Shown: positions 1-9,710, counted from the stretch's first letter. The stretch is DNA of 64,000 nucleotides from Schwartzia succinivorans DSM 10502 (GCF_900129225.1 NZ_FQUG01000005.1:248001-312000); one strand, 5' to 3'. Numbers and translations: made by a program. The notes: a model not told the origin generated them from the letters alone.

Positions 1-1025
1 GATTTCGCGCGAAAATGCTGACTGAGCATTTATCAGCGAATGGAATTACAATTAACTCGTATTCGGAGAGCAGTCAGTTTTGGCGCGAAGGCAAGACGTT
101 TATGGGGAAGGCGGTTGTCAATGCGGAAAATTTAAATCAACTGTATGATACTTATAATTTGGTTATCGGTTGCAGCGGAGCATCAATGGCTGACAATATT
201 GCTGTTTTTTTGCGGAATCCAACTATTGGTCATGTCTTTTTTTTCGAAAAATTTATGATTCCCTGCGAAATATCCTATGAATGGGTTATAAAACATTTGG
301 ACGAATTAGATGAAACCTTTAAAATGTTGGAAGATGATGAATCGAGGACTGTATTTTTGTCATATATTCAATCTCATGTGGAATGCTTAAATACTGATAT
401 TCCGCCTTTGTGGTCATTGTGCCGTAAAGCACAATACTTTAATGAACTGTATCGGTTTAAAAATTTCCCTCAGCATGCTTTGTTGGACGGGGGTGGTTTT
501 GTTGGTGATACCGCGGAAGCTTTTTTAGATTTTGTTGCAGATGAAGTAAAACCTAAGGCTGTATACTCATTTGAACCGGATGAAGATAATTATTCTAAGA
601 TTGTGACTGTCGCCAAACGATACAACGATATTTATGCATACAATTATGCTTTGGGGGAGACTAACGGTGAAACGTTTTTTGAAATGGGAAATCTATCCAT
701 GTCAAAAATAACATCGCAATCGGCAGGCGAACGTATTCGGGTTGTTTCGGCGGATACTATAATAGGTGATAAACAAATTTCTTTTGTTAAGCTGGATTTA
801 GAAGGCGGAGAGATGGATGCTCTGCGCGGTATGAAACGTATTATATCTGAGCAGATGCCGTTTTTGGCTATTTGTGTTTATCATAGAACAGAAGATTTGA
901 TTACAATACCACAGTATATAAGAACTTTGGCAAAAGATAATAATAGAGCGGTGCGGTATAAATATTATCTACGTCATCATGATATTCAGCCACATGAAAC
1001 GGTATTCTATGCTGTGCCGGTTTGA
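1..1025 (+). CDS. FkbM family methyltransferase, 5' end outside window
   Basis: The reading frame is open from base 3 to the stop at 1025, and the first ATG (15) has no clear ribosome binding site, so the gene probably starts upstream of the window. The C-terminal half is a typical FkbM SAM-dependent methyltransferase: LLDGGGFVGDTAEAF is the SAM-binding loop, YSFEPD the acidic strand, and VKLDLEGGEMDALRGMKR the family signature near residue 260. FkbM enzymes O-methylate sugars of surface glycans or natural products. The roughly 150 residues before it, with VIGCSGASMADN, may be the rest of a Rossmann-like domain of the kind that begins the next three proteins. It is the first visible gene of a co-directional glycan cluster; the next gene starts 15 bases after it. 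The substrate cannot be told from sequence. Confidence 0.85.
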   Translation, partial: FRAKMLTEHLSANGITINSYSESSQFWREGKTFMGKAVVNAENLNQLYDTYNLVIGCSGASMADNIAVFLRNPTIGHVFFFEKFMIPCEISYEWVIKHLDELDETFKMLEDDESRTVFLSYIQSHVECLNTDIPPLWSLCRKAQYFNELYRFKNFPQHALLDGGGFVGDTAEAFLDFVADEVKPKAVYSFEPDEDNYSKIVTVAKRYNDIYAYNYALGETNGETFFEMGNLSMSKITSQSAGERIRVVSADTIIGDKQISFVKLDLEGGEMDALRGMKRIISEQMPFLAICVYHRTEDLITIPQYIRTLAKDNNRAVRYKYYLRHHDIQPHETVFYAVPV

Positions 1026-1040
1026 GAAAGAGGTCATTAA

Positions 1041-2315
1041 ATGAAAATAGCTATATATGGAGCAGGAGAAGTAGGGCAAGGCTGTTGTCAAAATCTGCTC
1101 CGTGCGGGAATCCAGCCAGAGGCTTTTTTTGACCGTAGGGCAAGAAAAGGGGAAGAGTGCTTGGGTATACCACTTTTGCAGGTTGATGAATATTCTGATT
1201 CGAAGCATTCTGATACTATTGTAATTATCGCGTTGGCGGATGGTCTTTTACACAAGGAGGTCGCTGATAAGCTCTGTTCTAAAGGATTTCAAAAACTGGT
1301 GTTCCTGCCAATCGCCTATGATATGCCAACGAGGTTAAAGACGAAACTCACGATTCTTTATAATGAGTATCTAGAGGGACGTGTTACTGGAGTGGTTCAA
1401 GATTACGGACGCTATGCAAAAGAATCGTTCTTTGAGGCAGGACAGGCTGTGGCAAGTGCAGGTATTGATAAAGTTGTGGTATGGGTCCCGTTGGAGATTG
1501 TTTATACAGAAAGTTTAGAGCATTGGCCGGGAGATAAAAATAATTTGCATTCGCCGTATGCTTATTATGATAGGAATATCGCAACCAATTATTGGATGTT
1601 GAATCTTATACGCTATTTCCAAGGCATGGATGGCTCTTGTGACTTATATCTCAGTATGTATGAGCGAAATGGTGGAGCAAAGCCGAATATAGAAAAACGC
1701 CGTTTGCAGTTTGAGTTGTTCGAACACGAATATAGCTTTGGGATGGAATTTTTTATTCATAGTGCGCCTGAGGCTATGTGGAATGAAAGAGGATATTTTA
1801 ATATTGTTGGGGGAAACCATCGCATTATGTATTTATATGCAAAGGGATGTCGATATTTTCCTCTAAAAATTAGCAGGAAAGATTTTTGCAAGTGGCAGGG
1901 TATGGAAGCTGTAACCCCTGATTTGATTGAGAGAATTACATACCCTATATCGCATCCCGCCTTTCAGTATGTAATTGTACATGGAGTGGGGGAGATATAT
2001 CATACCTTTAAGAGCATTGAGGAAAGTTACGGTCATGTGGATTTGTCCAATAAGAAAATACTGGATTTATCTCATACAGAAGGTTTTTTTGCTCGTCAAT
2101 TTGCAAGGATGAAAGCGTCTAAGGTTATAGTCGCAGTGAAAGCGGAGAAATTGGCTTTTTATGAAAAGCTCAATAGACTAATGTGTGTACCAGATATCGA
2201 ATTGGTAGATGAGTCTGTTATTGAGTCAGCCGAATTGAATTACGATATTATTCTTCGGAAGGATAGTATAGGTATGGTAGAAATCACGGAGCAAACGGGG
2301 AAAAATTATGAGTGA
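1041..2315 (+). CDS. Rossmann-domain protein with GNHR-containing middle domain and methyltransferase-like tail
   Basis: This 424-residue protein begins with a nucleotide-binding Rossmann motif (MKIAIYGAGEVGQGC) that covers about residues 1-95 and resembles the PglD-N/CoA-binding-like domains fused to glycan enzymes. The middle part (about 150-300) contains VVWVPLEIVYTE and GGNHRIMYLYAKG followed by FPLKIS; this G-N-H-R plus hydrophobic strand layout recalls ParB/sulfiredoxin-like folds. The last 90 residues (KKILDLSHTEGFFARQFA) look like a degenerate SAM-methyltransferase core. The next gene is a paralogue of the first two parts and overlaps it by 8 bases, so they are probably translationally coupled. 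No known function was recognised; a role in glycan or lipid-linked sugar modification is inferred from context only. Confidence 0.6.
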   Translation: MKIAIYGAGEVGQGCCQNLLRAGIQPEAFFDRRARKGEECLGIPLLQVDEYSDSKHSDTIVIIALADGLLHKEVADKLCSKGFQKLVFLPIAYDMPTRLKTKLTILYNEYLEGRVTGVVQDYGRYAKESFFEAGQAVASAGIDKVVVWVPLEIVYTESLEHWPGDKNNLHSPYAYYDRNIATNYWMLNLIRYFQGMDGSCDLYLSMYERNGGAKPNIEKRRLQFELFEHEYSFGMEFFIHSAPEAMWNERGYFNIVGGNHRIMYLYAKGCRYFPLKISRKDFCKWQGMEAVTPDLIERITYPISHPAFQYVIVHGVGEIYHTFKSIEESYGHVDLSNKKILDLSHTEGFFARQFARMKASKVIVAVKAEKLAFYEKLNRLMCVPDIELVDESVIESAELNYDIILRKDSIGMVEITEQTGKNYE

Positions 2316-3756
2316 TGTGAGAACCAGTTCGGAAGATTATATGGGGATTCAGATTGAGAAGAGTTCAATATGGATTTATGGTAAGGGCGGTACAGGTATT
2401 CGAACAGCTCGAGTTTTGGAAAAGTCTGGATTTAAAGTTGCTGGATTCATCGATAAAAGGGCACATGAGATGGCAATAGGAGAGTGCCCCATAATTACTT
2501 TGCAAGAGGCTGCAGAGAAAGTACAGGATAAAAATACGGTTATAGTTGTTATTTGTTTGAAGGATGTATTTCAGCATGAAATAATCGCACGTGATTTGCG
2601 GAAATTCGGGTTTTACCAATTGATATATAAACCCGCAGCCTTTTTAAATGACGGCGCTGAAGATAGTGTTGAACAGCGTGTTAATGAAATTTATGAAAAC
2701 TTAGTAGAAGGATGTCATCCCCCGTTGATGTCCTGTGTGATTCCCAGGATAGATAGTGTATCGGTACATTTGCATGACAGGTTCTTGATTGAAGATTATG
2801 GAGAAACTGTCTTAGCGTGGGTGCCGATAGAACTTGTTTTTAATTATGCGGAATGTTTCGACTATCCTAAGTGCAATATGCCATTGATGTTTGGCTTGAT
2901 AGGACTTTATAGTGCATTTCTCGGGAATTTATGTCAGAAAGAATATGATGATGCGTTACAGGATTTTTATTTGTATTGCGGAGAATGGTTACATCGGAAT
3001 GGGATTAGTACAGAAGAAAAGCCACTGACCGGTTTCCTGGATTCACGAGCTGGCGTGTTTCAAAATCTTGAAAAACTGGCAGAGATCAATACAGGATTCT
3101 TTCAACAAAACGCACCAACCGCTACATTTTTGGACGGTGCTTTCTATTTGGCAAGTAGTGGTAGAAATCGAGTGGCTTTTCAGATTGCTAAAGGTTATAA
3201 GTATGTGCCTTTGCGTTTGGCAAAGGCTGATTATACAGTATGGTGTGATTTGGCGATGGTTCATTCTGTTGAGCGCCGTTTGTGCGAGGAAGCAGGGAGC
3301 CTTTCCTTTGCGCCTGCAGCACATCCTTATTTAGTAGATTTGCCGTGTGAGTTTTCTGATTATCAGAGACTGTTTGTCCTTGCTGCTGCTAAAGAAATTA
3401 TTAGAGATTTATATCTGCAGTGCGTAGTTGTAGATGACCGTGGTGTCCAGCATGTGGATTTTACTTGTTTTGAAAAGCTGAAGAGTAAATTATGTATCTT
3501 TGAAAAAATGAATGATGGCGGCATTCTGCGTAGATATTTCCAATCATTGGGAATATTTGTTATTGGTGAAAACGACGGAGATTCTAGTAATGCAGATATT
3601 TGTTTTTGGAAAGATATTAAATCGGCTCCGTTAGGTCATGGATATTGTCTGTGTACAGACAAATTACCTGAATGGTACGGTTCCAGCAAAACTGGAGGTG
3701 AATTAATGTTCATAGCTAGAGGTCTAACGCATCGCTATTTGGGGGTGAAAGTATGA
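2308..3756 (+). CDS. Rossmann-domain protein, paralogue of the preceding gene
   Basis: The 482-residue product starts with about 20 extra residues, then a Rossmann motif IWIYGKGGTGIRTARVLEKS. Its middle matches the preceding protein: LAWVPIELVFN corresponds to VVWVPLEIVYT, and GRNRVAFQIAKGYKYVPLRL corresponds to the GNHR segment there, although the His is not kept. The C-terminal part (after about residue 380) shows no motif I recognise. It overlaps the upstream gene by 8 bases and the downstream gene by 4 bases (ATGA), typical of a tightly coupled operon. The paired, diverged copies suggest a duplication followed by specialisation or a heteromeric complex. Function unknown. Confidence 0.6.
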   Translation: MSDVRTSSEDYMGIQIEKSSIWIYGKGGTGIRTARVLEKSGFKVAGFIDKRAHEMAIGECPIITLQEAAEKVQDKNTVIVVICLKDVFQHEIIARDLRKFGFYQLIYKPAAFLNDGAEDSVEQRVNEIYENLVEGCHPPLMSCVIPRIDSVSVHLHDRFLIEDYGETVLAWVPIELVFNYAECFDYPKCNMPLMFGLIGLYSAFLGNLCQKEYDDALQDFYLYCGEWLHRNGISTEEKPLTGFLDSRAGVFQNLEKLAEINTGFFQQNAPTATFLDGAFYLASSGRNRVAFQIAKGYKYVPLRLAKADYTVWCDLAMVHSVERRLCEEAGSLSFAPAAHPYLVDLPCEFSDYQRLFVLAAAKEIIRDLYLQCVVVDDRGVQHVDFTCFEKLKSKLCIFEKMNDGGILRRYFQSLGIFVIGENDGDSSNADICFWKDIKSAPLGHGYCLCTDKLPEWYGSSKTGGELMFIARGLTHRYLGVKV

Positions 3757-4532
3757 GTGCAGCACTGGTTTTTGGTTGTGGCGGTGTGGGAAGAAAATGT
3801 AGGGGTTATCTGGAAAAACGCGGTTTAGATGTTATCGCTTTTGTAGATAATGATAAGCATAAGTGGGGAACATTTTTCGATGGCATTGGGGTTATTTCAC
3901 CAGCAGAAATTTTGTCGTTGGAATACCAACAAATAGCTATAGGAAATTATAAGGCGGCAGAGTCTATTAAGCAACAACTATTGAATTTGGGGGTAGAGGA
4001 ACGCAAAATTGTGGTTCCCTTTGTCCCTAAGAAAGTGTTTAAAAATGATAGCATATTACCCAAAGCTAATCTTGGAGAAGAACAGGAATCGGAACTGACA
4101 CGTTGGTATAAGAGACTTGGAGTGAAGTTGGCTGATGTTGATTTTTTTAAAAAGCTACAGGACTTAAAAGTTGTACTGAGAGAGTATAATATTCCGCTTA
4201 GTGAGGTTTGTGTAGTTAGCGGAGCGGTTCTGCAAGTACTTGGCTTGCGAGAATCTAAACCATTCGATGATATTGACATAATCATGAGTTCGCCTTATAG
4301 AGAATTGTATGGGAAAGGTTTAGTGATTGTTTCAGAAACTTGTGAGATGCATCCTCAAAATGAGTACGATGTATCGGATGATGAAATCATAGAGGATGCT
4401 GATATGCATTTTGTGTTTAACGGAGTAAAGTTCATGAATCCGCATATTTTATGTAAACATCTAAAAAAAAGTGGAATTAGGGAAGAGACACGTATACTTG
4501 AGAAATTTTTGCTCACAAGAACACAATTATAG
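3753..4532 (+). CDS. Rossmann domain fused to a nucleotidyltransferase-like domain
   Basis: This 259-residue protein is the third consecutive one to begin with a Rossmann motif (LVFGCGGVGRKCRGYLEKRG). From about residue 140 it changes to a segment with VVSGAVLQVLGLRESKPFDD followed by IDIIM, which resembles the G-S-x-A-L-x8-DxD core of minimal nucleotidyltransferases, and then a helical end with HILCKHLKKSG. A DNA- or sugar-phosphate nucleotidyltransferase role is possible, but the usual GS motif appears as SGA and the activity is not certain. It starts inside the stop of the preceding gene (ATGA overlap), so it belongs to the same operon. Confidence 0.6.
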   Translation: MSAALVFGCGGVGRKCRGYLEKRGLDVIAFVDNDKHKWGTFFDGIGVISPAEILSLEYQQIAIGNYKAAESIKQQLLNLGVEERKIVVPFVPKKVFKNDSILPKANLGEEQESELTRWYKRLGVKLADVDFFKKLQDLKVVLREYNIPLSEVCVVSGAVLQVLGLRESKPFDDIDIIMSSPYRELYGKGLVIVSETCEMHPQNEYDVSDDEIIEDADMHFVFNGVKFMNPHILCKHLKKSGIREETRILEKFLLTRTQL

Positions 4533-4563
4533 GTGTGACTGTAAGGAAAGAGTTGGTGCAAAA

Positions 4564-6600
4564 ATGGTAATAGTAAGAATCAGTCCAGGCCTTGCTAATT
4601 CAATTTACGAATTTGCCGCTGGGTATGCGTTATCAAGAAAATTGAAGCAGGGACTGGTCCTTGACATATCAGAGTGTGTTGTGTCCAGTGCAAGTAGCAG
4701 AGGATATTCATTAGATTATTTTAATATTCCTGATGTAAAAAAGTTAGTATATGGACTTCAAGATATACGTCATATTGGACATGAGGATGTATATGGGATT
4801 CCGGAGTACATAAGGGGAAAAAATAGGATCCTTGTTGAAAACGAAAATGAGTACGATGAAGCGGTTTTATACAAGTCAATTTTTGACGTGTCGGATAATG
4901 ATTGTTCGGCTGATATATACATGTGCGGATATTTTTTCCCTAAAGACAAATATTACGAAGATTATTGGGAGGATATAAGATCTTTTTTTACTGTTAGAGA
5001 AAAAAGTGAGGAGTTAAAACAATTTGAAAATCTAATTGAGGGAAAAGTATCTGTTGGTATACATATACGCAGAGGCGATATGCTTTTTGCTGGGTGGGCA
5101 ACCAGTATGCAAGATGATTATTATATAGCTGCTATGGAAGCTTTTAGAGAAAAGTTTGGAGAATGCATTTTTTGTGTTTTCTCGGACGATATAGATTATG
5201 CCAAAAAAATTATCGGAAAGGACAAAACAGTATATTATGTCCATTATGTTGGGTATAATGATGCTGCACTAGATGAATTTGTATCGCTTTCTATGTGTAC
5301 ACATAGGATACTATCAAACAGCAGTACATTTAGTAGATTAGCAGATGAATTAAATGGAGGCAAAAACAGAAAATGTTTTTGGCAGGGAGATGTTTCACAA
5401 TCCAGTAGTTTGATTAAGTCATTTTGTCGAAACATAAGATTTGTAAAAAATTTAATTAAGCAAACAATTACGAATAGGGATTTCAAATGCGAAGATTTAT
5501 GCATAGGTGACGAAATTAATTGGTCTGAAAAAGATATAAGACTAGGACAAAAATTAATAAAAAAGTATAGACAAGTATATAAGGCTGATAATATTGATAA
5601 CATTGTTGACTATGATAATTTAAAAAATGAAGTTTTGTCAGTTGCTGTCGATGAGTCTAATTGTAACGACACGAATAGTAAAATTGCTAGATTGTCTTTA
5701 AACGTTTATAATAGCGAGTTTGATACTGAACAGGAGTTCTTTTTACAGAAATTTTACTGCTATTATTTTATGAAAAAATTCGATAATGCTTTGCAATTGG
5801 CTTTTGCCATCTATGCATCTCAGCGAGGAAATAAGTGTTTTATGCATAGATATATAGATATCTTGTTACAGCTAGGTTATCTTGAAGAAGCAATGTTAGA
5901 GGCAAGTGGATGTAAAGATTTGGAAATGTTAGATAGAATTTTAAAAAATGACCGTAATATGTTATGGCTAAAAAATGCATTGTCTTCTAGGAAAAAACAT
6001 TTCATATTGGTGCCATATGCCCAAATAAATTCGTCAGATAGGATGCTCGCATTTGAGGAAATAGGAATGGTATTAGCCCATCTAGGGCATAATGTAACAT
6101 TTTTGGCTGAACCGGCAAATGAAATATCTTATAAGCAGTTTATTGATGATAGGCAACTAAAAAATCGTCAGGGGGTAAAATTAATATGCGAGGTAGTGCC
6201 GTATGGAGAAGCTGTTGCTAATGGGGTGGAAAAGTTATATTCGTCGTTTAGCGAGGATGAAATAGTTGTTATTTCAAGAAAGAAAGAAGTTTTTGCTGAC
6301 AAGGATTTTTTTGATAGTGATAATTTAAAATATATATACTGGGATTATTCATTTCAAGCTGACTCAGAAAGGCTTTTAGCATTGGAGAATTTAAGTATGG
6401 AAGAGGAAATGAGGTTAATAGACAGTGCGGACTATGTTATGACCACAAAGGCAAATACTGATAGCAAGTTTATTGTGTGTGATGAGCATGAACAGAGTTC
6501 TTATGGTGTCATTGCAAGGCGGTGGGATTTTGGAATGGAGCATAGATTTAATAAGAATTATATTTATGCTATTGCAAAAATGATGGACAGAATAAAATGA
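4564..6600 (+). CDS. Two-part protein: GT11-type fucosyltransferase N terminus plus GT-B-like C terminus
   Basis: The chosen ATG (4564) gives MVIVRISPGLANSIYEFAAG, which aligns with the start of GT11 alpha-1,2-fucosyltransferases (usually IIVRLxGGLGNQxFQYAxG). A longer frame opening at 4471 would overlap the previous gene and adds no family sequence. SVGIHIRRGDM near residue 165 is the HxRRGD donor-binding motif of this fold, and SNSSTFSRLA follows as the third block. At 678 residues it is more than twice the size of a GT11 enzyme. The remainder has a TPR-like helical stretch (LQLGYLEEAMLEA) and then KHFILVPYAQINSSDRML with GHNVTFLAE, which looks like the N-terminal half of a GT-B fold. The usual GGLGN is changed to PGLAN. 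The sequence is very AT-rich compared with the 26-64 kb part of the window. Sugar specificity is inferred. Confidence 0.7.
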   Translation: MVIVRISPGLANSIYEFAAGYALSRKLKQGLVLDISECVVSSASSRGYSLDYFNIPDVKKLVYGLQDIRHIGHEDVYGIPEYIRGKNRILVENENEYDEAVLYKSIFDVSDNDCSADIYMCGYFFPKDKYYEDYWEDIRSFFTVREKSEELKQFENLIEGKVSVGIHIRRGDMLFAGWATSMQDDYYIAAMEAFREKFGECIFCVFSDDIDYAKKIIGKDKTVYYVHYVGYNDAALDEFVSLSMCTHRILSNSSTFSRLADELNGGKNRKCFWQGDVSQSSSLIKSFCRNIRFVKNLIKQTITNRDFKCEDLCIGDEINWSEKDIRLGQKLIKKYRQVYKADNIDNIVDYDNLKNEVLSVAVDESNCNDTNSKIARLSLNVYNSEFDTEQEFFLQKFYCYYFMKKFDNALQLAFAIYASQRGNKCFMHRYIDILLQLGYLEEAMLEASGCKDLEMLDRILKNDRNMLWLKNALSSRKKHFILVPYAQINSSDRMLAFEEIGMVLAHLGHNVTFLAEPANEISYKQFIDDRQLKNRQGVKLICEVVPYGEAVANGVEKLYSSFSEDEIVVISRKKEVFADKDFFDSDNLKYIYWDYSFQADSERLLALENLSMEEEMRLIDSADYVMTTKANTDSKFIVCDEHEQSSYGVIARRWDFGMEHRFNKNYIYAIAKMMDRIK

Positions 6601-6711
6601 GAACCTTGGTCGTAAGAACTAAAAATATATTTCTTGATGTTAGGAATTTTTAGTATACATCAATAACTTTAATTATTACCAATTTATAAAAATTTGAGGA
6701 GTAAAAAAATT

Positions 6712-7506
6712 ATGAAACATGTGAAAATGTTAATAAAAATATTATTATTAAAAGTATATTATTTCATACAGGAAAAGTTTAGAACTAAACGAGGGGTTTG
6801 GTTGCCATATTTAGAAGATATTGGGCAAGTTTTACGAGCAGATGGGAAACATCATAATTGGAATTTGGGGTATACACAGTATTATAGCCAGTGTGGGCAG
6901 GATTTATTTGTTGATTTTTTACTAAATGGAAAAACTGATGGGGTGTATTTAGATGTAGGTGGGAATGACCCGATTGTAATAAATAATACGTATTATTTTG
7001 AAAAAAAGGGTTGGAGTGGTTTGGCATTTGAACCTTTAAAAAAGTATATTCCCAAATGGAAAGAACAACGAAAAGTGAGATGTCTGCAAATAGCACTGGG
7101 AGATAAAGCAGATATTATTAGATTTTCAGAAGCAAAAAAAGATTACTTATCGAGAAGGTCTTCCGGAAATGGCGGGGTGGGCGTAACAGGTGATTGTGAC
7201 GAAGCAGAAATTGTGGATACTTATGAAGTTTCCCAACGTAGACTTTGTGATGTGTTGGAAGAATATGGTATGCATGATATAGATTATTTATCTCTGGATG
7301 TAGAAGGTATGGAATATGAGATATTAAGTGGAATAAATTGGGATGTAGATAATATAAAAATATTAAGCGTAGAAAATGTGGATAGCTTGTCTAGTGAACT
7401 GAAAATACGGCAGTTTTTAGTTGATAAAGGATATATTTACTTGGCAAGATTGTCTTCGGATGACTTTTTTATAAAAAAAGATTATTTTGAGATTGCTTGG
7501 CGGTAA
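6712..7506 (+). CDS. FkbM family methyltransferase
   Basis: The start at 6712 is set by TGAGGAG at 6695-6701; an upstream TTG (6694) lies within that ribosome binding site and is unlikely. The 264-residue protein has YSQCGQDLFVDFLL followed by GVYLDVGGNDPI (SAM loop), GLAFEPLKKYI (acidic strand) and DYLSLDVEGMEYEILSGI, which together define the FkbM family version often found in surface polysaccharide loci. A short hydrophobic N-terminal stretch (MLIKILLLKVYYFIQ) may associate it with the membrane. It presumably O-methylates a sugar of the glycan made by this cluster. Gaps of about 110 and 180 AT-rich bases separate it from its neighbours. Confidence 0.85.
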   Translation: MKHVKMLIKILLLKVYYFIQEKFRTKRGVWLPYLEDIGQVLRADGKHHNWNLGYTQYYSQCGQDLFVDFLLNGKTDGVYLDVGGNDPIVINNTYYFEKKGWSGLAFEPLKKYIPKWKEQRKVRCLQIALGDKADIIRFSEAKKDYLSRRSSGNGGVGVTGDCDEAEIVDTYEVSQRRLCDVLEEYGMHDIDYLSLDVEGMEYEILSGINWDVDNIKILSVENVDSLSSELKIRQFLVDKGYIYLARLSSDDFFIKKDYFEIAWR

Positions 7507-7687
7507 TTTTCAACTATGTCATAAAGAGAAAATTAGAAGTTTACCTGCAAATAATCTTAACGGCCCCGCAGCCATAAAATGTTTAATCATGCTAACTAAG
7601 CGATCCATATATTTTTGTGACGGCGAGTATGAAAACGGCAAATAACATTGGAAATATAGATTTTAGTAATATAATTGGGAGATAAAT

Positions 7688-8503
7688 ATGATGTATAAAA
7701 CAATTATAAAAGGGTTAAAGGGCATTGGCAGAAATTTAGGATTAAAATATGCTTTGTCAAAAATTAAAGAATTTAGACAGACAGAAATTGATAGAAAAAA
7801 ATATTTAAGTGATATGGATAGATATAAAAAAATGAATACGAGAGATGAATTCTCATACGAGAAAAAATATGAATTCCCATGTATTCATGAATATAGAGGA
7901 CAAGCTGGATATCCTGGGACATATTTTTGGCAGGATTTATGGGGAGCTCAAAGAATTGTTGCAAACCATCCACGAAAGCACTATGACATTGGGAGTCGAG
8001 TTGATGGGTTTATATCACATATGATGCTGTTCCCTGAAATAGAATTGCATTTTATAGATATTAGGCCGATGAATAAATTGATACCGGGAACGTATTTTGT
8101 ACAAGCAGATGCGACTAATTTAGAAGGCATACCGGATAATTCAATTGAGAGTTTGTCGGCATTGTGTTCATTTGAGCATTTCGGGTTAGGAAGATATGGT
8201 GATTCCGTGGATCCGGAAGCGTGTTTTAAGGCATTTAGTGCTGTTCAAAGAGTGGTTAAGGTTGGTGGATATATATATATATCTGTTCCTGTAGGCGAAA
8301 ATCATGTATGTTTTAACGCACATAGGGTATTTAACCCACGTACGATCATAGAAGAATTTGATAGATGTATTTGTGAAGAATTATCGATTATAGATCTTGA
8401 TTCTGATCCTGTTATTTATAAATTGCCGTCTCCGAATGCATTTGCTATAGAGCCAAATGTAGATCATTATTGTGGATTGTTCATGTTTAGAAAGGCGCGT
8501 TGA
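7688..8503 (+). CDS. DUF268 family methyltransferase-like protein
   Basis: The 271-residue protein matches what I know of DUF268: HYDIGSRVDGFISHM, then FIDIRPM, FVQADATNLEGIPDNSIESL, CSFEHFGLGRYGD and GGYIYISVPVG. This layout is that of a class I SAM-dependent methyltransferase, with GSRVDGF in place of the usual GxGxG loop. DUF268 proteins are found in bacterial glycan clusters, but I know of no defined substrate. GGGAGAT at 7678-7684 is the ribosome binding site for the ATG at 7688; a second ATG follows at once. It lies alone between two noncoding gaps, in the same direction as the cluster. Confidence 0.8.
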   Translation: MMYKTIIKGLKGIGRNLGLKYALSKIKEFRQTEIDRKKYLSDMDRYKKMNTRDEFSYEKKYEFPCIHEYRGQAGYPGTYFWQDLWGAQRIVANHPRKHYDIGSRVDGFISHMMLFPEIELHFIDIRPMNKLIPGTYFVQADATNLEGIPDNSIESLSALCSFEHFGLGRYGDSVDPEACFKAFSAVQRVVKVGGYIYISVPVGENHVCFNAHRVFNPRTIIEEFDRCICEELSIIDLDSDPVIYKLPSPNAFAIEPNVDHYCGLFMFRKAR

Positions 8504-8627
8504 CATTTTAGGGGGACGGTAATTCATATAGGACGAAAATAGCTGATGATTATATAGTTCAGCATTCAAGTAATTCGACTGTATCTATGTATAATAGGTT
8601 AAGTATTGTATTTGTGGGGTATTAATT

Positions 8628-9710
8628 GTGGATACATTTTTTGACTTTTATGGAGAAGGGGAAAAAGAATTTTATAATAAATTCGAAGGCGTTGAAACCG
8701 TTTTAATACAGGGGAAACATTGGGAGAAACCACCATTGGTTACAATATTGTTACCTACATATAAACGGTGTAAACTGTTGAAAGAGGCTTTGGAATCTGC
8801 ACTTAATCAGGTCGGATTTGATAATTACCAAATAATTGTAGTTGATAATGAAGGCGAAGATGTTGATGTCATTACTGATACAGCAAAACTTGTAAGTAAA
8901 TATGATGATGACAAGATAATATATTACCGTCACAGAAAAAGTGTATCCTTTAAAATGGATAATGCAGCTAAATTGGCTAAAAGTAAGTGGATTGTATTTT
9001 TACATGATGATGATATATTGAGTCCCCATCACTTAAAAACACTAACAACAATTGCTGGAAGGAATCCAATGGCGAAATATATCTCATGCCCTTGTGAGGA
9101 ATTTATTGACGGAAAAGATTATGAATCAGCAGTTTGTGGTGGAAATTATGAGTATGAATTATATACTAACAAAAGAGAAATGGTGTGTTCCGGGTATTAT
9201 CCAGGCTGGTTGGGAGCTCTGATAAATCGTGAAGCATATATAGAAACTGGTGGGATGCCCTCGTATTCTAATGGTATGGGTGATTTTTGCATGGTGCAAA
9301 AATTTCATTATATGTTTGGGATTTGGGAGTTAAAAAGTATGTTTCCGCTGTATCTTCGCAGGATCTGGAAAGGACAGGCAACTTCAGATGGAAGTGAGGT
9401 ATGGGCGAAATTATATATGGAAGAATACAAATACACAAAATATGTTTCAAGGGTATGTCACTCATTAACGTATAAATATTGGGACAGAATAAGTTCGTAT
9501 AGAATATTAGAAAAAGCTAGAAATATGAATACAGGTGTATATAACTGTAATATTGACTTAGTGGGATTGGCGGAGCAGGCACATATGTCTAAGAATTCAT
9601 TGTGTGGGAACTTTATATACAAAATAGATATGTTTCTGTTGCGAGTTTATAATGCGATTGTACGTAGGTTGTTTATCCATAAGCGCGATGAAGGGAAAAT
9701 TTTGTTGTAA
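8628..9710 (+). CDS. Family 2 glycosyltransferase
   Basis: The product (360 residues, GTG start) has a GT-A fold of family GT2: PLVTILLPTYKRCKLLKEAL at about residue 35, IIVVDNEGED as the nucleotide-binding strand, and WIVFLHDDDILSPHHL with the DDD metal-binding motif near residue 125. It has no transmembrane segment, so it acts in the cytoplasm on a nucleotide-sugar donor. Donor and acceptor are not evident. The C-terminal 100 residues are rich in Tyr, Lys and Arg and may contact membrane lipid. It sits 124 bases after the DUF268 gene. Confidence 0.85.
   Translation: MDTFFDFYGEGEKEFYNKFEGVETVLIQGKHWEKPPLVTILLPTYKRCKLLKEALESALNQVGFDNYQIIVVDNEGEDVDVITDTAKLVSKYDDDKIIYYRHRKSVSFKMDNAAKLAKSKWIVFLHDDDILSPHHLKTLTTIAGRNPMAKYISCPCEEFIDGKDYESAVCGGNYEYELYTNKREMVCSGYYPGWLGALINREAYIETGGMPSYSNGMGDFCMVQKFHYMFGIWELKSMFPLYLRRIWKGQATSDGSEVWAKLYMEEYKYTKYVSRVCHSLTYKYWDRISSYRILEKARNMNTGVYNCNIDLVGLAEQAHMSKNSLCGNFIYKIDMFLLRVYNAIVRRLFIHKRDEGKILL

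Noticed and set aside
7507-7687. Possible gene remnant between the FkbM and DUF268 genes
   Set aside because: A short frame ends CDGEYENGK, but no family similarity was found and the segment could be ordinary intergenic DNA.
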